64,000 nucleotides of DNA from Nelumbo lutea (Eukaryota; Streptophyta; Magnoliopsida; Proteales; Nelumbonaceae), in the NCBI GenBank assembly GCA_022828595.1, contig JAKGHH010000008.1:1114728-1178727 (forward strand), written 5' to 3'. Position numbers and translations under genes: made by a program. Below, in pieces: positions 44,934-58,000 of this stretch. The notes beneath the pieces are model-generated. The model did not search any database. It worked only from the letters and a program-made list of their open reading frames with translations, and was not told the origin of the DNA. Within the stretch, counting starts at the first letter, position 1. Each line of letters opens with the position of its first letter.

Positions 44934-47900
44934 TTGCTCACCTGGCAAACGAGAAGTTGCTTTTGGTATTGTAACTTTGCAACCCGTTCTTTCAACTCAG
45001 TCACATAAGTTCTTATATTCCTTATATTTTCCTCAGCCGCATTCTTGAACATCTTCTGCATTTTCTTCATGTTAAGTGATTTTGATTGACATGAGCCAGG
45101 TGTGCCCTTGTTGGACGGGATACCATTACTGTCTTCACTTTGTGGTGTATTTGTTTTAATGGGTTGTATTAATACACCACCACCACACACAAAGTCATTG
45201 TATTCAGGAAGTACCATGTTCTCTTGCCCATACTCCATTACCTTCCTAGAAGAGGATAGTGGCGAGCAGGGGGGGCACGACATATTTGACCTATTTGTGC
45301 TGTTGCTTAAGGTGAAAGGGAGTACTTTTTTCTTCCTTAACTTAGCCTTGGATTCTGGAGTCTCAGACTCTGGACTCTCTTCATTATCTGCAAGAGACAA
45401 TACCAGCTTGTCTATAGATTTCTGAACATTCTCAAGCTTCTTTTCTAGAAATGCAATGTCACTTCCTTGAGAGTTCAACCGAGTAATCTCTTCTTTCAGA
45501 TTGGGCCTGTCTCTAACCTCAATATCTTCTATAGTGGAACTAACAGCCTGCATGTCCTTTATCTCAGACAAAAGTTTTGCAATGGTTTCGGCAGTGTCTT
45601 GGTTTCCTAATCTATGATAAGCAACCTCCTTATGAAGAACTTCAAGTGCTCGGCTTGCTTCTTCCCCAAGCTGCTTCTGCCTTTGCTCTAGCTTTCGAAT
45701 TTCATGGACAAGCACGGAAGGAACTGTAGAAGAACCTGACTGCAACACCAAAGTACAACTTCCCACTTTGTTTTGTATTCTGTTTGCTAAACCAGATGCA
45801 CCAGAAACTGAAGGATTCTCATCTGAAAAGGAAAGACACTTCACTACTTGGCGAGAAGACCCAGATTGGCTCCCCTAAAAAATTAAGTATAAGATATTGA
45901 AGGCAATCATGCATTAAAGAGTAAAGAAACAAAGTTATGAAAGAATAGGACATGGGGAATATTTTATGCAGTACACTTTTGTACCTTCTTTTCTCTGTGC
46001 ATTATTCTTTCTAATTCTAGCTGGGTCTGTGCATGGTCTCTCTGGCGTTTTATCTCTTCCATCTCCAGCTCCATCTGCACATCAAAATTTTGAATTAATG
46101 ACAAATTTGAAATTTTAGATGGAAAGAAATTTTGATATGTTAATTCTTCCTTGTTCTGTGATTGTTTTCCCCCCTCTCATTTAATGGATCAGGTCCATGA
46201 ACTAAAGACAATATCCTGATTTGTTGCAAGCAAAGGTAGTATCAACTATCCACATATTGCGCACAGTGGCATGGATATCTTCATCTGGTGTTCAAAAGCA
46301 ATAAAAAGGGTGTGCTCTTGGATAAGTATCCCGGGATTCAATACAACCAACAATCTTATGGTTGTTTGCAATTTAGAAAGCTTTTAGTTGAGCAATGTTT
46401 CAACTCTGGAAATGTAAGATAGATAATATCACTAGAGCTCTTGAAACTGGACTAAAATATATATGACCAAGTAAATAAAAACCTCTTAGGAATAATATAA
46501 GCAACAAATAATACCAAAATGGAAAATGAATATATTTCTGTCTAATAGCTGGATAAATAACTCAAGTCAACTCAATTGAAGAAAGCATTTTGATGTTCCA
46601 TCCTATTTGATTAGAGTACAAAAATCCTTTCAACATGCCACTCTCAACATTTGTATCCTCTGTTAAATCATGGGCCCTTGGGTCTTTCTCACACTTTGAC
46701 ATGTAATCTTCAGTTCATAACAAGAAAGATTGAGAAATCCCTTAATTCATATATGAATACAGGTTATGTTCCAGAAAAAAAAAAGGAAGAGAAAACTAAT
46801 GTATGTTTTCTTGATTAGAAAGAAAATGGATCAATGTATGAACAGACATCAGTTACTTGTCCAGTTGGATAAGTGGCAAATTACAAAGAATGGATTACAA
46901 ATGAGTGCATTCAGGTGAATTTAGAGGTTGTGTGTGTGTGTGTGTTATGGACGCATTCGTGGGGAAGAAGTACCGGCAGCAGCAGTAACGTGGGACCCTC
47001 ATCAGATTATCTAGCTAGCCACAGCTCATCTTACCTTATCCTTATCTTATCTGCTTTCTTACTCTTATCTTATCTGTAAGCAGTTTAGTTAGTCTTATCT
47101 AGGAGTCTTATCTATCTTATCTGTAAGCAATTTAGTTAGTCTTATCTAGGAGTCTTATCTATCTTATCTGTAAGCAGCTTAGTTATCAAGGAGTTTTCCT
47201 ACAAGGAGAACTCTTACCTCTTGTAATCTCCTATTTAAGGAGCTGAAATTATTGAATAAAGATATCAAATTTCCAGTCAAGAAAGAGAGTAAAAGGAGAG
47301 TTCGGTGATCTCTTGGACAAATCACCCTCTAGGACGCCGAGATAGGTTCAACTAGGAAGCGGAGGAACAAGGGAAAATAGGAGCTTTTCCCCGTGGACCG
47401 ACCCATGACGCGATCCTATTTCCAAGCCCATAACAACTTGGTATTAGAGCCAACCGTCATGGGAGATCTGGAGCAGCTATCATCCAGGGTCCACGAACTG
47501 GAGCATAGGCTCGTGGAAACCAACGTGGAGGTTCGTGAGGTCAAAGACGATGTCCGGGAGCTGCGACGCTTGCTGGAATCGTATTTCTCTAACAAGGAGA
47601 GGAATCCAGAAGAGGTTGTAACCACAAACAGCCGCCAACCAGACTTGACGTTGTCGTCCGGTGAACAGCTGGTCGTCGCCCCGGTAGCCGCGGTCGTTCC
47701 CAAGTACAGCAGGCTGGAGTTCCCTTCATACAACGGCGCCGGAGATCCTTTGGGATGGCTGTACAGATGCGAGCAGTTCTTCCGCAACCAACGGACAGGG
47801 GATAGCGACAAGGTAAGCTTGGCCGCATTCCACATGACGGAGGAGGCGCAGCTCTGGTTTTATAAATTGGAGCAGGAGGAACCCGGGCTCAGTTGGACCC

Positions 47901-49046
47901 AATTCAAATCCTACTGCCTCCTCAGGTTTGGGCCCCCATTGACGAGCAATCCATTAGGTGAACTGATCAACCTCAAACAGATAGGAACGGTGGCTGAATA
48001 CCAGCGCCAATTCCAGACCCTCCTTGCTAGAGTAGCCTCGGTACGACCAGACCAGCAGGTAGACATGTTCACCGCAGGGTTAGCAAAACCCTTGAGGGTG
48101 GATGTGGAGATGCAACACCCCCCAACCCGGTTACAGCCATGAATCTAGCTCGCGCCTTCGAACGAAAGATGCAGCTCAGCCGCGGAACCTTCACTATGGG
48201 GCGGCCTCCATCCGCATGGGCATCCCCGGAACCACTCGGAATGGCTCCATCTTCAGCAGCCAGCCAAGAACGGAAACCATAGACGAGCCACAATTCCAGA
48301 TCAGCATCCAGTGAGGGGAGCAGCTTTGTTGCACCCCCTATTAAGCACTTGTCCAGGGCTGAGATGGCGGAACGCAGGGCGAGGGGACAGTGTTTTAATT
48401 GTGATGAACTCTACTCAGTAGGGCACAAGTGCAAGAGACTTTTCTGCCTCCTGGTGGAACAAGAGGACGATAAGGATGAACCCCCTTCCTTGGAACCCGA
48501 TCCCAAGAGGGCTAAATCATTCCACCTATCCTGGATTCCCTTGACTGAACTCCAAGACACATATCCAGATTTCGAGCTTGAGGACAAGCTCGTAGTCCAG
48601 GAGGGGAGTAATGTTATGGACGCATTCGTGGGGAAGAAGTACCGGCAGCAACGGTAACGTGGGACCCTCATCAAATTATCTAGCTAGCCACAGTTCATCT
48701 TACCTTATCCTTATCTTATCTGCTTTCTTACTCTTATCTTATCTGTAAGCAGTTTAGTTAGTCTTATCTAGGAGTCTTATCTATCTTATCTGTAAGCAGT
48801 TTAGTTAGTCTTATCTAGGAGAACTCTTACCTCTTGCAATCTCCTATTTAAGGAGCTGAAATTATTGAATAAAGATATCAAATTTCCAATCAAGAAAGAG
48901 AGTAAAAGGAGAGTTCGGTGATCTCTTGGACAAATCACCCTCTAGGACGCCGAGATAGATTCAACTAGGAAGGGGAGGAACAAGGGAAAATAGGAGCTTT
49001 TCCCCGTGGACCGACCCATGACGCGATCCTATTTCCAGGCCCAACA

Positions 49047-49089
<43 letters not shown>

Positions 49090-52000
49090 TGTTTGCTAAT
49101 GTTCACATAAGAAACCGCCTACTATACCAGTAAGGAGTGACCTGATACAGGTCGATAGTTCTAATGGAGCCAATATGCATTATAATACCTCCTGGATTTT
49201 CAAGTCCCTTTCTCTCAATAGGGACTTTAAGCATGAAGAAGAAGAAGATTCAGGACTTCGTAGCTCTGCTTCAAGTCTGGTCACTTCCTTCTGCAAATGC
49301 TTTAGTAATTGCTTGTCTGAAACCTGCCCATAAAGAAAGGTCAACTGATGAAAGCAACCACAGTTGCACTGAAGAATAAATGATAAGATAAAGACTTCTT
49401 TTTTTCAATCCAAGCAAGTTAAACATGCATTTTCCCTTTCAATATTTGGTAGCTTCTGTGCAATTTATATTGTCCAAATGTGGCTAATCCATCAATGCAT
49501 TTTATAAGGAGATAAAAATAAAACAAAATAAAAATCACATATCTAATGCAGTACAATTTTTTTTGGTGTTGGCCATGGATGACTTAACCAAGAAGAAAAA
49601 GAAGATTCAAGTTTATGTTATCTGTAAAAGTGTAAATAACACTATTGATAAAACTAGACAGGGTAGTGATATTCATCACAAGCTACAGTATAAGAGAACT
49701 GGTTAATATTAATGGTCAAGAGACTCCCATAATGATTGTGCTAGATATCTTGTGTTAATTATCATGAGTACAAAGATTGAAAAGATGTAGTCCACATAAA
49801 AAATGGATGGATGAAGTGTAAGTGCTTCATGAGTGTAATGCAACTACCTGCATACCCACTAAATTTAAAGAAGCTTATAGAACAGGCAATTAGACCTACT
49901 ATACTTTGTCAAATAGATTATTAAGTGATCAGGAAACAATACATCCATAAAATTATAGTTGCAAAGATGAGGATATAGAGATGAATAAGTAGAAAGGATG
50001 ATCCAATTTTGGGGAATAGTACCAGTTGACAACAAGACAACAGGAAGCTGATTAAGATAATTTGGACCTTGGTTATGTAAAACTAAGATCAAAGAATACA
50101 CCTACAAGAAGCTATGGTGCAAGTTAAATATTCTAAAAGAAAGATTAAGGCAAATAGACATTGACACAGGTACCAAGAAAAATATAACTGTTTTTTTTAA
50201 TAAAACTACGGTCCTATATAAAGCCAATGGAGGAAAAACATCCATGCAATTAACCCACGTTTCTGGGTAAGGCAGATGATGATAGTAATGGAAAAACAAT
50301 GATGATGTATCAAAAAAAAAAAAAACAGCAGTTAATATAAGGGTTGATCCCTCAAGATGTGGTCAATGGACCGGTTTCCTCATTGTGGCCCAATCCAATT
50401 GATATATTAAGGTGGGACCAGTTCTGCTGTATTGATCATGTGCTTTTACAATTCAACCAAAAATACTTTTCCATGCAAAAAGGAAATGAAAGTGTAGGAA
50501 AATGGGTCATTCAGAAAGAAACTTGAATATGTGGGTCCAAATCATAGTTGACTGACCAAGAGATAGATGCATAAAACAATACAAACTTAAAAATACAAAA
50601 TAGGTTGACCACAAACAGAGAATGGTTATTATACTAAAAGAAGAAACTAAAGTGACAACTTGGAAGTATGAAATTAGGAATTTAAGGAGAAGCAGGCTTT
50701 TAACTATCTCTGGGACACGGCATTAAGGGATAAAATTGTCAGATGCCAAAAATAAAGCATCCAAAATATGTGTATGTGCATAATACAAAATTTTGAGAGA
50801 GGGAGAGAGAGAGAACGTGACTGGTGCTATAAAGCCAGAGCCCACTGGTGAACAACTGATGTTTGTATACAACATGTAGAATATTTTAATAACCGATGCA
50901 CCATTTTTTATAAAACATCTACCATGTTCACTTGTGCACAGCTGGTGACTTCTTTTGCACTAGTTGCAAATGAGAGAGTATTCCGTGATTGTTCCACATG
51001 ACTTAAAGCTGGACTCATGGTACATATAATTGCAGTTCTAGCATTTCCCCCCAGAGAAGGCTGCAATATCCGTGTAAGCTTTGAATCTCTGTATGGTATA
51101 TGGCCATTCCTTTTTCCACCACTGAAAGAAGAAAAGACTGGATCAGGAAGAAAATCATATGCATTCCATCTTTCCACTATTAAATGATTCATTGCTAATA
51201 AGGAATAACTAATAAGATAGAACAGATGGATTGGACCATCCAGCTGATGGACCCAACAGCAGAAAGAAGATCATCAGTTAGAGTCCAAAGAGTAATCATG
51301 GTTAAAATTCAGTAGTTTCAGTTACTAATTCTCTATTTTTGGATATACTTAATGAAATTGATGTCCAACCATAAGTTCTCAACCTGCAAGGGAAATTATG
51401 AATGGTCATATGTGCTTAGATCCAATGTATTACAGCCAATCAAGAAATTTTGATATTGATTACAACTTCAGATACAGGAGGAAACATCAACTGGATGTAT
51501 CTTTCAGGGCATGAAAAAACCAGAATTAAACAGAATTACAAAATGATTTATGGTATGTCGACACCACCATATCATCAAGAAATCTATATATTTACATGTT
51601 TGTCCAAGTTTCTCTCTCTTTCTTTTTTTTTTATTTATTTTTCTTTTTGCTTAGGGGGGATTTTTGTTGATATCTTTTATGGTAGGTGCTTTAGTGATCT
51701 TACTTATCATTGGCACCGGCACCAGTAAAAGAGGGATATAAACCACAATTATCTGATTCAGATCCTTTTTCCCATTGCACGTTGTACATTAGGGCACTGA
51801 CCTGAGTTTTCTTATCACTGTAGTGAGTGTTAGTAAGCTGCGGTTAATATGACATCCTTCTTTCAATCTTGTACCATCCACATTTGTTTGAGAAGCCCTT
51901 TCACTTCCTGAAAGGTCCACAAGATTCTGCAACTTTTCCAATAAACCAATTAGCAGTGCTGAGATATGAATTCTTTAAAGAAACCAGAGCAGTCAAAGAA

Positions 52001-55000
52001 AGAAGAGAATACCAGACTTGCTATGAATGACTTGACACATCTCAAGTTTTCATGGAGGCTACTCTCAACAGTCTGAAACCAAAAATGTCAATGACATGTA
52101 GTAAAAAATTAGTCTTTTGTTCATCAATTTTTATAATAAAAACAATTATGAGAAACTACTTAGTAAACTGCCCAGTATAAAAACCATGTTTTATCCATAT
52201 TTCATTGGCAGGTGGGATATAGGTGGTTCCAAAGTACATAATTCGTTGGTAGGGTCTTGGAACTGACACATTCCCTAAAAGAGAAATACTAAGGATACCA
52301 ATTTGTTTTCTTGTACACCTAAAATGTACTGTATGCCACACATCAAGTGGAACAACATCTGTCAGTACAGGTTGGTCCCAAAAAGAATATTCCAGATATT
52401 GGTGTAAGATGTGTCTGTGAGGGATACAAGAAAAAGAATTTTATATCTTCAGGCATTTTCTCCCCAGAACTCAATGAACTTAACAAGCTGAGGAAAGGAC
52501 ACTTTCCTGGAGCATCTAACTAGATGTTGAAACTGTTTGGAAGGTTGATTGCCCTGAAACAGGGGTAGGGGATGCAGGATGTTGCATTTCATGCCAATAC
52601 TGTTTCGCTGGATATAGTACCAGTTATACTTACCAATCTGATTATCTGATGTGATCTTGAGCTTGTATCATTTAGAAAAGTTTCTCCAACTTGCCTTTGA
52701 GCTGCAAATATTACTCAGAAACAGAAGAGAAAAGAAACATCACACGTGACCAAAGAGGAGTATAGCTAATACAGTACCATGGCATGAAACCATGTTTCTT
52801 CACCCATCCATGTGGCACCAACCATTCCATTAATGCCTTTACTTCCAGATTTCCCCATAAATGGCTACATTGTCCTGCCCTTAAGCTGGAAAATATCTAA
52901 GGTTGTCACATAGACTGATTGATCAAAGGCCTCCTCCAAATGTACCAATTTTACATGGATGGATGAAATAAGAAATTAATAATATGATCTTCCCCCTTCC
53001 ACAGTACACTTGCAGTTTGAGGCTACCTTCACAAATATCAATTAAGTGTCTCAAATGCTGGCCGTCCTTAGCTACTTCTTCAACAAGCTTTTCAACTATA
53101 GTGCCTTTCTGCATTCAAATGAAGATATTGAAACAAATCTGATAAAAAAAGGAGTTTTCTGTCTCTCCAACTTGCAGAGGTTATATTTATTAAATACCTC
53201 ATGGTCATCTAAAAGCCGAAGAGGCCCCAATTCCCGATTTAGCAAGTCAACAACAGTCTCATTGTAGATTTCCATAGCTGAAAACTTTAGCACAAAATCT
53301 CTCTCCGGAGTCTATTACATGTTTGATATCCCAAGTAATACCATAAAAAATCCATTAGTCCTCAAAAATATAATTTTAATAGCAGAAGAAAAAACAAAAG
53401 CAAAATAACCAATCATCGTCATCATCATCTAATCCTTATCCCATCTATATGGGGTTGGCTACATGAATCTTGTTTTGTCATTCTGTTCTGTTTAATTTCA
53501 TATCCATCACTTAACTTGTGAGCGCTTAAATCATTTCATACCACTTCAAGCCATGTCATTTTTGGTCTTACCCTAGCCCTTCTAGCCCCTTCAACTTGTA
53601 ACTGATCATTTTTACATATGGGTGTTGTAGGTGGTCTTCCATGCAGGTGACTAAACCATTTAAGTCTACTTTCTCTCATTCTATCACCTATTGGAGCTAC
53701 TCTTAGGTTCCTTCGGAAGACTTATTTCTGACTCTATCCTTTCTAGTTATTCCCTCATCCATCTCAGCATATGCATTTCTACCACACTCATTTTTTTAAC
53801 ACATTGTTTCTTGACTACCTAACACTTTGCTCCATACAGAATTGCTGGCCTTACAACTATTTTATAGAATTTTCTTTTTAATTTAAGTGGTATTCACCCT
53901 ATCACATAAGACTCTGATGCACCTTGCCATTTTTCCCATCTTGTTCTAATTCTATGGGCAACATCTTCTTCAATCACTCCCTTGTTATGAATTTTTTTTT
54001 TTTTGATAATTGAAATAATTTTATTAATCAGCAATAGACAATAGTACAAAATCCCCAAGGAAAGGCACAAGTTGCAACCTCTCCGGGCTAGTTAAGTACA
54101 GATTTCCAAATTAATAACAACTTATGAAGAAGCACAAAAAAGATCTTTCCTAGAAACCCCCTGTTTGGCTAAAGCATCAGCCAAAGAATTAGCAGACCTA
54201 CTAACCCATTTTACCTCAACTCTCATATTGTTGGTTAACCACTTTACTTTTTTTATGAGATCTTTGTAGCACCAAATGGTGGTATCCAAGTTTAGGAGCC
54301 ACCTTGTTACCACCTGAGAATCCCCTTCAACTAGGAGATGTTCCACCCCTAGCTGGTTGGCGATCTGAATTCCTTGTACTACAGCAAGGATCTCTGCCCT
54401 TGTGGAATCCCCCACTTCCACCGGTCCTGAGAATAGGGAAATTATGTTGCTGTCCTTATTTCTCAAGGTACCCCCTATACCTGAAGGCTTGGGGTTGCCT
54501 TGGCTGCTTCTATCAAAGTTCAGCTTGATGACACCTTCCAAAGGCAGAACCCATTCTGACAGAATTCTATCCTTCTTTGTTGAAGTGTTAGCTATTACTA
54601 GCCAATTCCTCCACAAGTCATCAAAGGAGAAGTCATCAAAAATATCCACAGTTTTCAGCCAATGGATTGCTCTTGTTAGGATACAATCCTTCATTTCATC
54701 TAACCCTCTTTCCTTCTCTAAGAAAATCCTTGCATTCCTTTCCTCCCAAAGAGTCCACAGAGTGGCTGCCCTGACACATTTCCACGTGACCTCACCTCTT
54801 CTAGTGTGCCAAACAAAGACATATGGGTTGAATAACGAGCTTAAATCAGAAGGCATAGACCACCTACCTCCAAATAAACAAAGGCTCCACCTCCATATAG
54901 CTGTAGCAAAGGAACAAGAGATCAGCAAATGGAAACAGTCCTCATTCTCGGCCTTACACAAGGAACACCAATTTGGGGAAAGACAAAGAGAGGGTCTCTT

Positions 55001-58000
55001 TTTCTATAAGTTTTCCACAATATTGATTTTCCCATAGAAGACTTCCCAACAGAATACAACAATTTTTTGGGGAATAGGTCGTGCCCAGACTTCTTTGATA
55101 GGGAATCCTTGGGAAATGGGGTTAGAAATGTGGGATTTTAGAAAAGAAGAGCAAGTAAAAGTACCTTTTGGAAGAAGTAGAGTCCAAGAGAACAGATTCT
55201 AGTAAATGAATTATCTCAATAACACAACTCGACTCACCATCCCTTAACCCTCTACGAAACCCAAAGTCCCAGTTCAAAGATTAGGGGTTTAACGGGCCGG
55301 GAGAAAAGTTGCAATTGGCTCATGTTTGTGAAGGGAAAGGGAATAGAGCGAGGGGAAACAATCTTTGAGGGGTTGAGTACCCACCCAAATATCCTCCCAT
55401 AACATAACAGAATTACTAGAACAAGCATCATACCTGATGAATTTGAGGAAGCAAGGGAGAATACCATGTATAGCCTTCCAAGGTGTAGTAAGGGTAGCTC
55501 GGCGAGATATCCCAGAATCCCAACCATTTCCTACACAACCATGAACGCTTGCCACCACCTCATGCCATAATCTCTCTCTCTCTCGAGGCCATCTCCATAG
55601 CCACTTCCCTAGAAGGGCTACATTCTTCAGTACTATGTTCCCTATCCCTAAACCCCCTTCTTCCTTTGGTTTGTTAACTATCTCCCATCTGATCAAGTGA
55701 TCCTTTTTCACCTCTCTTGGTTCCCATAGAAAGTCTCTCATTCTCTTCTCCAGTTTCTTAGCCTCCCTTGGAGGAATCCTGAACACTGAAAGGAAGTAGG
55801 TTGGAAGGTTGGCAAGTGTAGCCTTAATTAAAGTCATCCTACCCCCTATTGAAATGTAATTCTTTCCCAATCCGCCAAGCACTTATCAAATTTCTCCACA
55901 ATAGGGGCCCAGAAACTATTTTCTTTAGGGTTGGCTCCTAAGGGTAGCCCTAAGTATGTCAAAGGCCAAGAAGAAATATTGCAAACCCCCTATTCTCCAT
56001 GTTTATTCCAGCCACACAACTTTTATCAAAATTTACCTTCAAGTTGGAGACCCTCTCAAAAGTACTTATTAAAATCTTAAGGTTCTCCACTTTGCTCAAC
56101 TCATTCCTTCAAAGAAAATAACAGTATCATCAGCAAACTGAAGGTGAGTTACCGGAATGCCTCTGCTCCCTATTCTCCATCCCTTTATTTGGCGCTCCTC
56201 ATCTGCTTTGGAGATCATCCTACTAAAGACATCAACAACAAGTGTAAAGAGGAAAGGGGAGAGTGGATCCCCTTGTCTTAAGCCTCTATTGGCTGGAAAA
56301 AAGTCCTTAACCACCCCATTCACCAACACTGAATAACGACAAGAGTTTAAGCATCATCTTATCCAATTACACCATTTATCCCCAAATCCACGTCTTCTTG
56401 ACATCTCCAGCAGGAAACTCCAATCCACTAAGTCATAGGCTTTCTCCAAGTCCAGTTTGCAAACAAATCCTTTCCTGCCCGATCTCTTTATCTCTTCCAC
56501 ACTCTCGTTTGCAATAAGGATCTGATCTGTAATTTGTCTATCCTGTATAAAGGCTCCTTGTGCTTGGCTAACGAGAGAGGGGAGAACTGCTTTGATCCTC
56601 CTAGAGAGCACTTTTGCCAGAATCTTATAGATGCTTGTCACTAGGCTAATTGGCCGAAAATCTTTGGGGTGTCTGGCATCACTCTTTCTAGGAACTAACG
56701 CTATAAATGTGGCATTGATTCCAGGACTCACAAAATATTTATCCTCAAATTCTCTAAGTACTCCAATTAAGTCTTCTTTGACTATGTCCCAACAGTCCTG
56801 ATAAAATGCCATTGTAAATCCGTCAGGACCCGGTGCCTTAGCCCTATCCATAGAAAAAACAGTTTGTTTAATTTCCTCTTCCTCAATCATTCTTTCCAGC
56901 CATCCCTTATCTGTTTGGTTCAAAGTTGGCCAATTCTCCTCCCCTACTATTAACCGATTCTCTAAGGGTCTTTGAAAGATGGATTTGAAGTGACCCACAA
57001 TCCTACTGGCAATCTCCTCTTGAGAGGTTATCTCCACACCTACAACCTCAAGCTTTAGTATCAAATTTTTCCTCCTCCCATTACCAAAGCATGAAAGAAT
57101 TTGGTATTCCCATCCCCTTCCTTGATCCACTTATGTCTGGATTTTTGTCTCCAAGAGATCTCCTCCCTCAACAAAGTCTCCTCTAACTCCTTTTTCAGTT
57201 TCCTCCTCATTTCTCTATCTTGCTCATCCATCATCCCTTGGGATTCTTTTGTCTCTCAACCAATAATCTAGCTTTTACCTCCTCCACTCTTCAAAATTGA
57301 TCCTTATTCCATTCTTTTATTTTGCCTCTCAACCTTTTTATTTTTTTGTGGAATCTAACCCCATCCCATTTCACTTCTCTCATCTCCTCACTCCACCATT
57401 CCTTAACCTTAAGAAAGAAGTTTGGGTGTGTCAGCCACATATTTTCAAAGATGAATGGTCTAGGTCCATTACCAAGAGGTTCTTGTCCTACTTCTATAGG
57501 GCAGTGATCAGAGGTTATCCTAGGTAGGGCCTTAGCCACCAAACCTCTCCAGTGGCTCTCCCAACCCTCATTAAATAGGAATCTATCAAGCTTTGAGCAG
57601 GTTGGGTGTTCTTGGAAGTTGGACCTAGTGTAGGTAGCCTGTAATAAAGGAAGCTCCCATAACTCACGGGAATTTATGAAATCATTGAACTTCATCATAC
57701 TAGTTGTAATGGCCTACCTAGGATTATTTGACTCATTTGTGAATCTTATTGCGTTAAAATCCCCCCAAACACCAAGGGCCTTCCCACAAACCTTGAATTC
57801 CATGAAGCTCCTCCCATAACTCATTCCTCTCTCTGTTTTGGACCATACACATTTGTTAGCACCCAAATAAATCCATCTTCCACCATTCTGAATTTTAGGG
57901 ATACAGTGAAGTTTCCTATTAGCTCCTCTACTAGTTCTATGAAGTCCTCCCTCCACAAAGTTAGTATTCCCCCCGAGGCTCCCCATGACGGAGCTGAGCA

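Larger units (their letters stand above)
46938..49090. repeat. GT/GA microsatellite split by the mini-Gypsy
   Basis: GT repeats at 46929-46942 stop at the LTR. GT repeats resume at 49047 and pass into GA repeats to about 49088. The two parts must have been one GT-GA microsatellite before insertion. Confidence 0.85.

Noticed and set aside
44885..44934. Kinesin reading on into [13 protein letters not shown] after exon 12
   Set aside because: That tail translates the GATA/GA microsatellite in the intron; exon 13 continues the NACK domain in phase.
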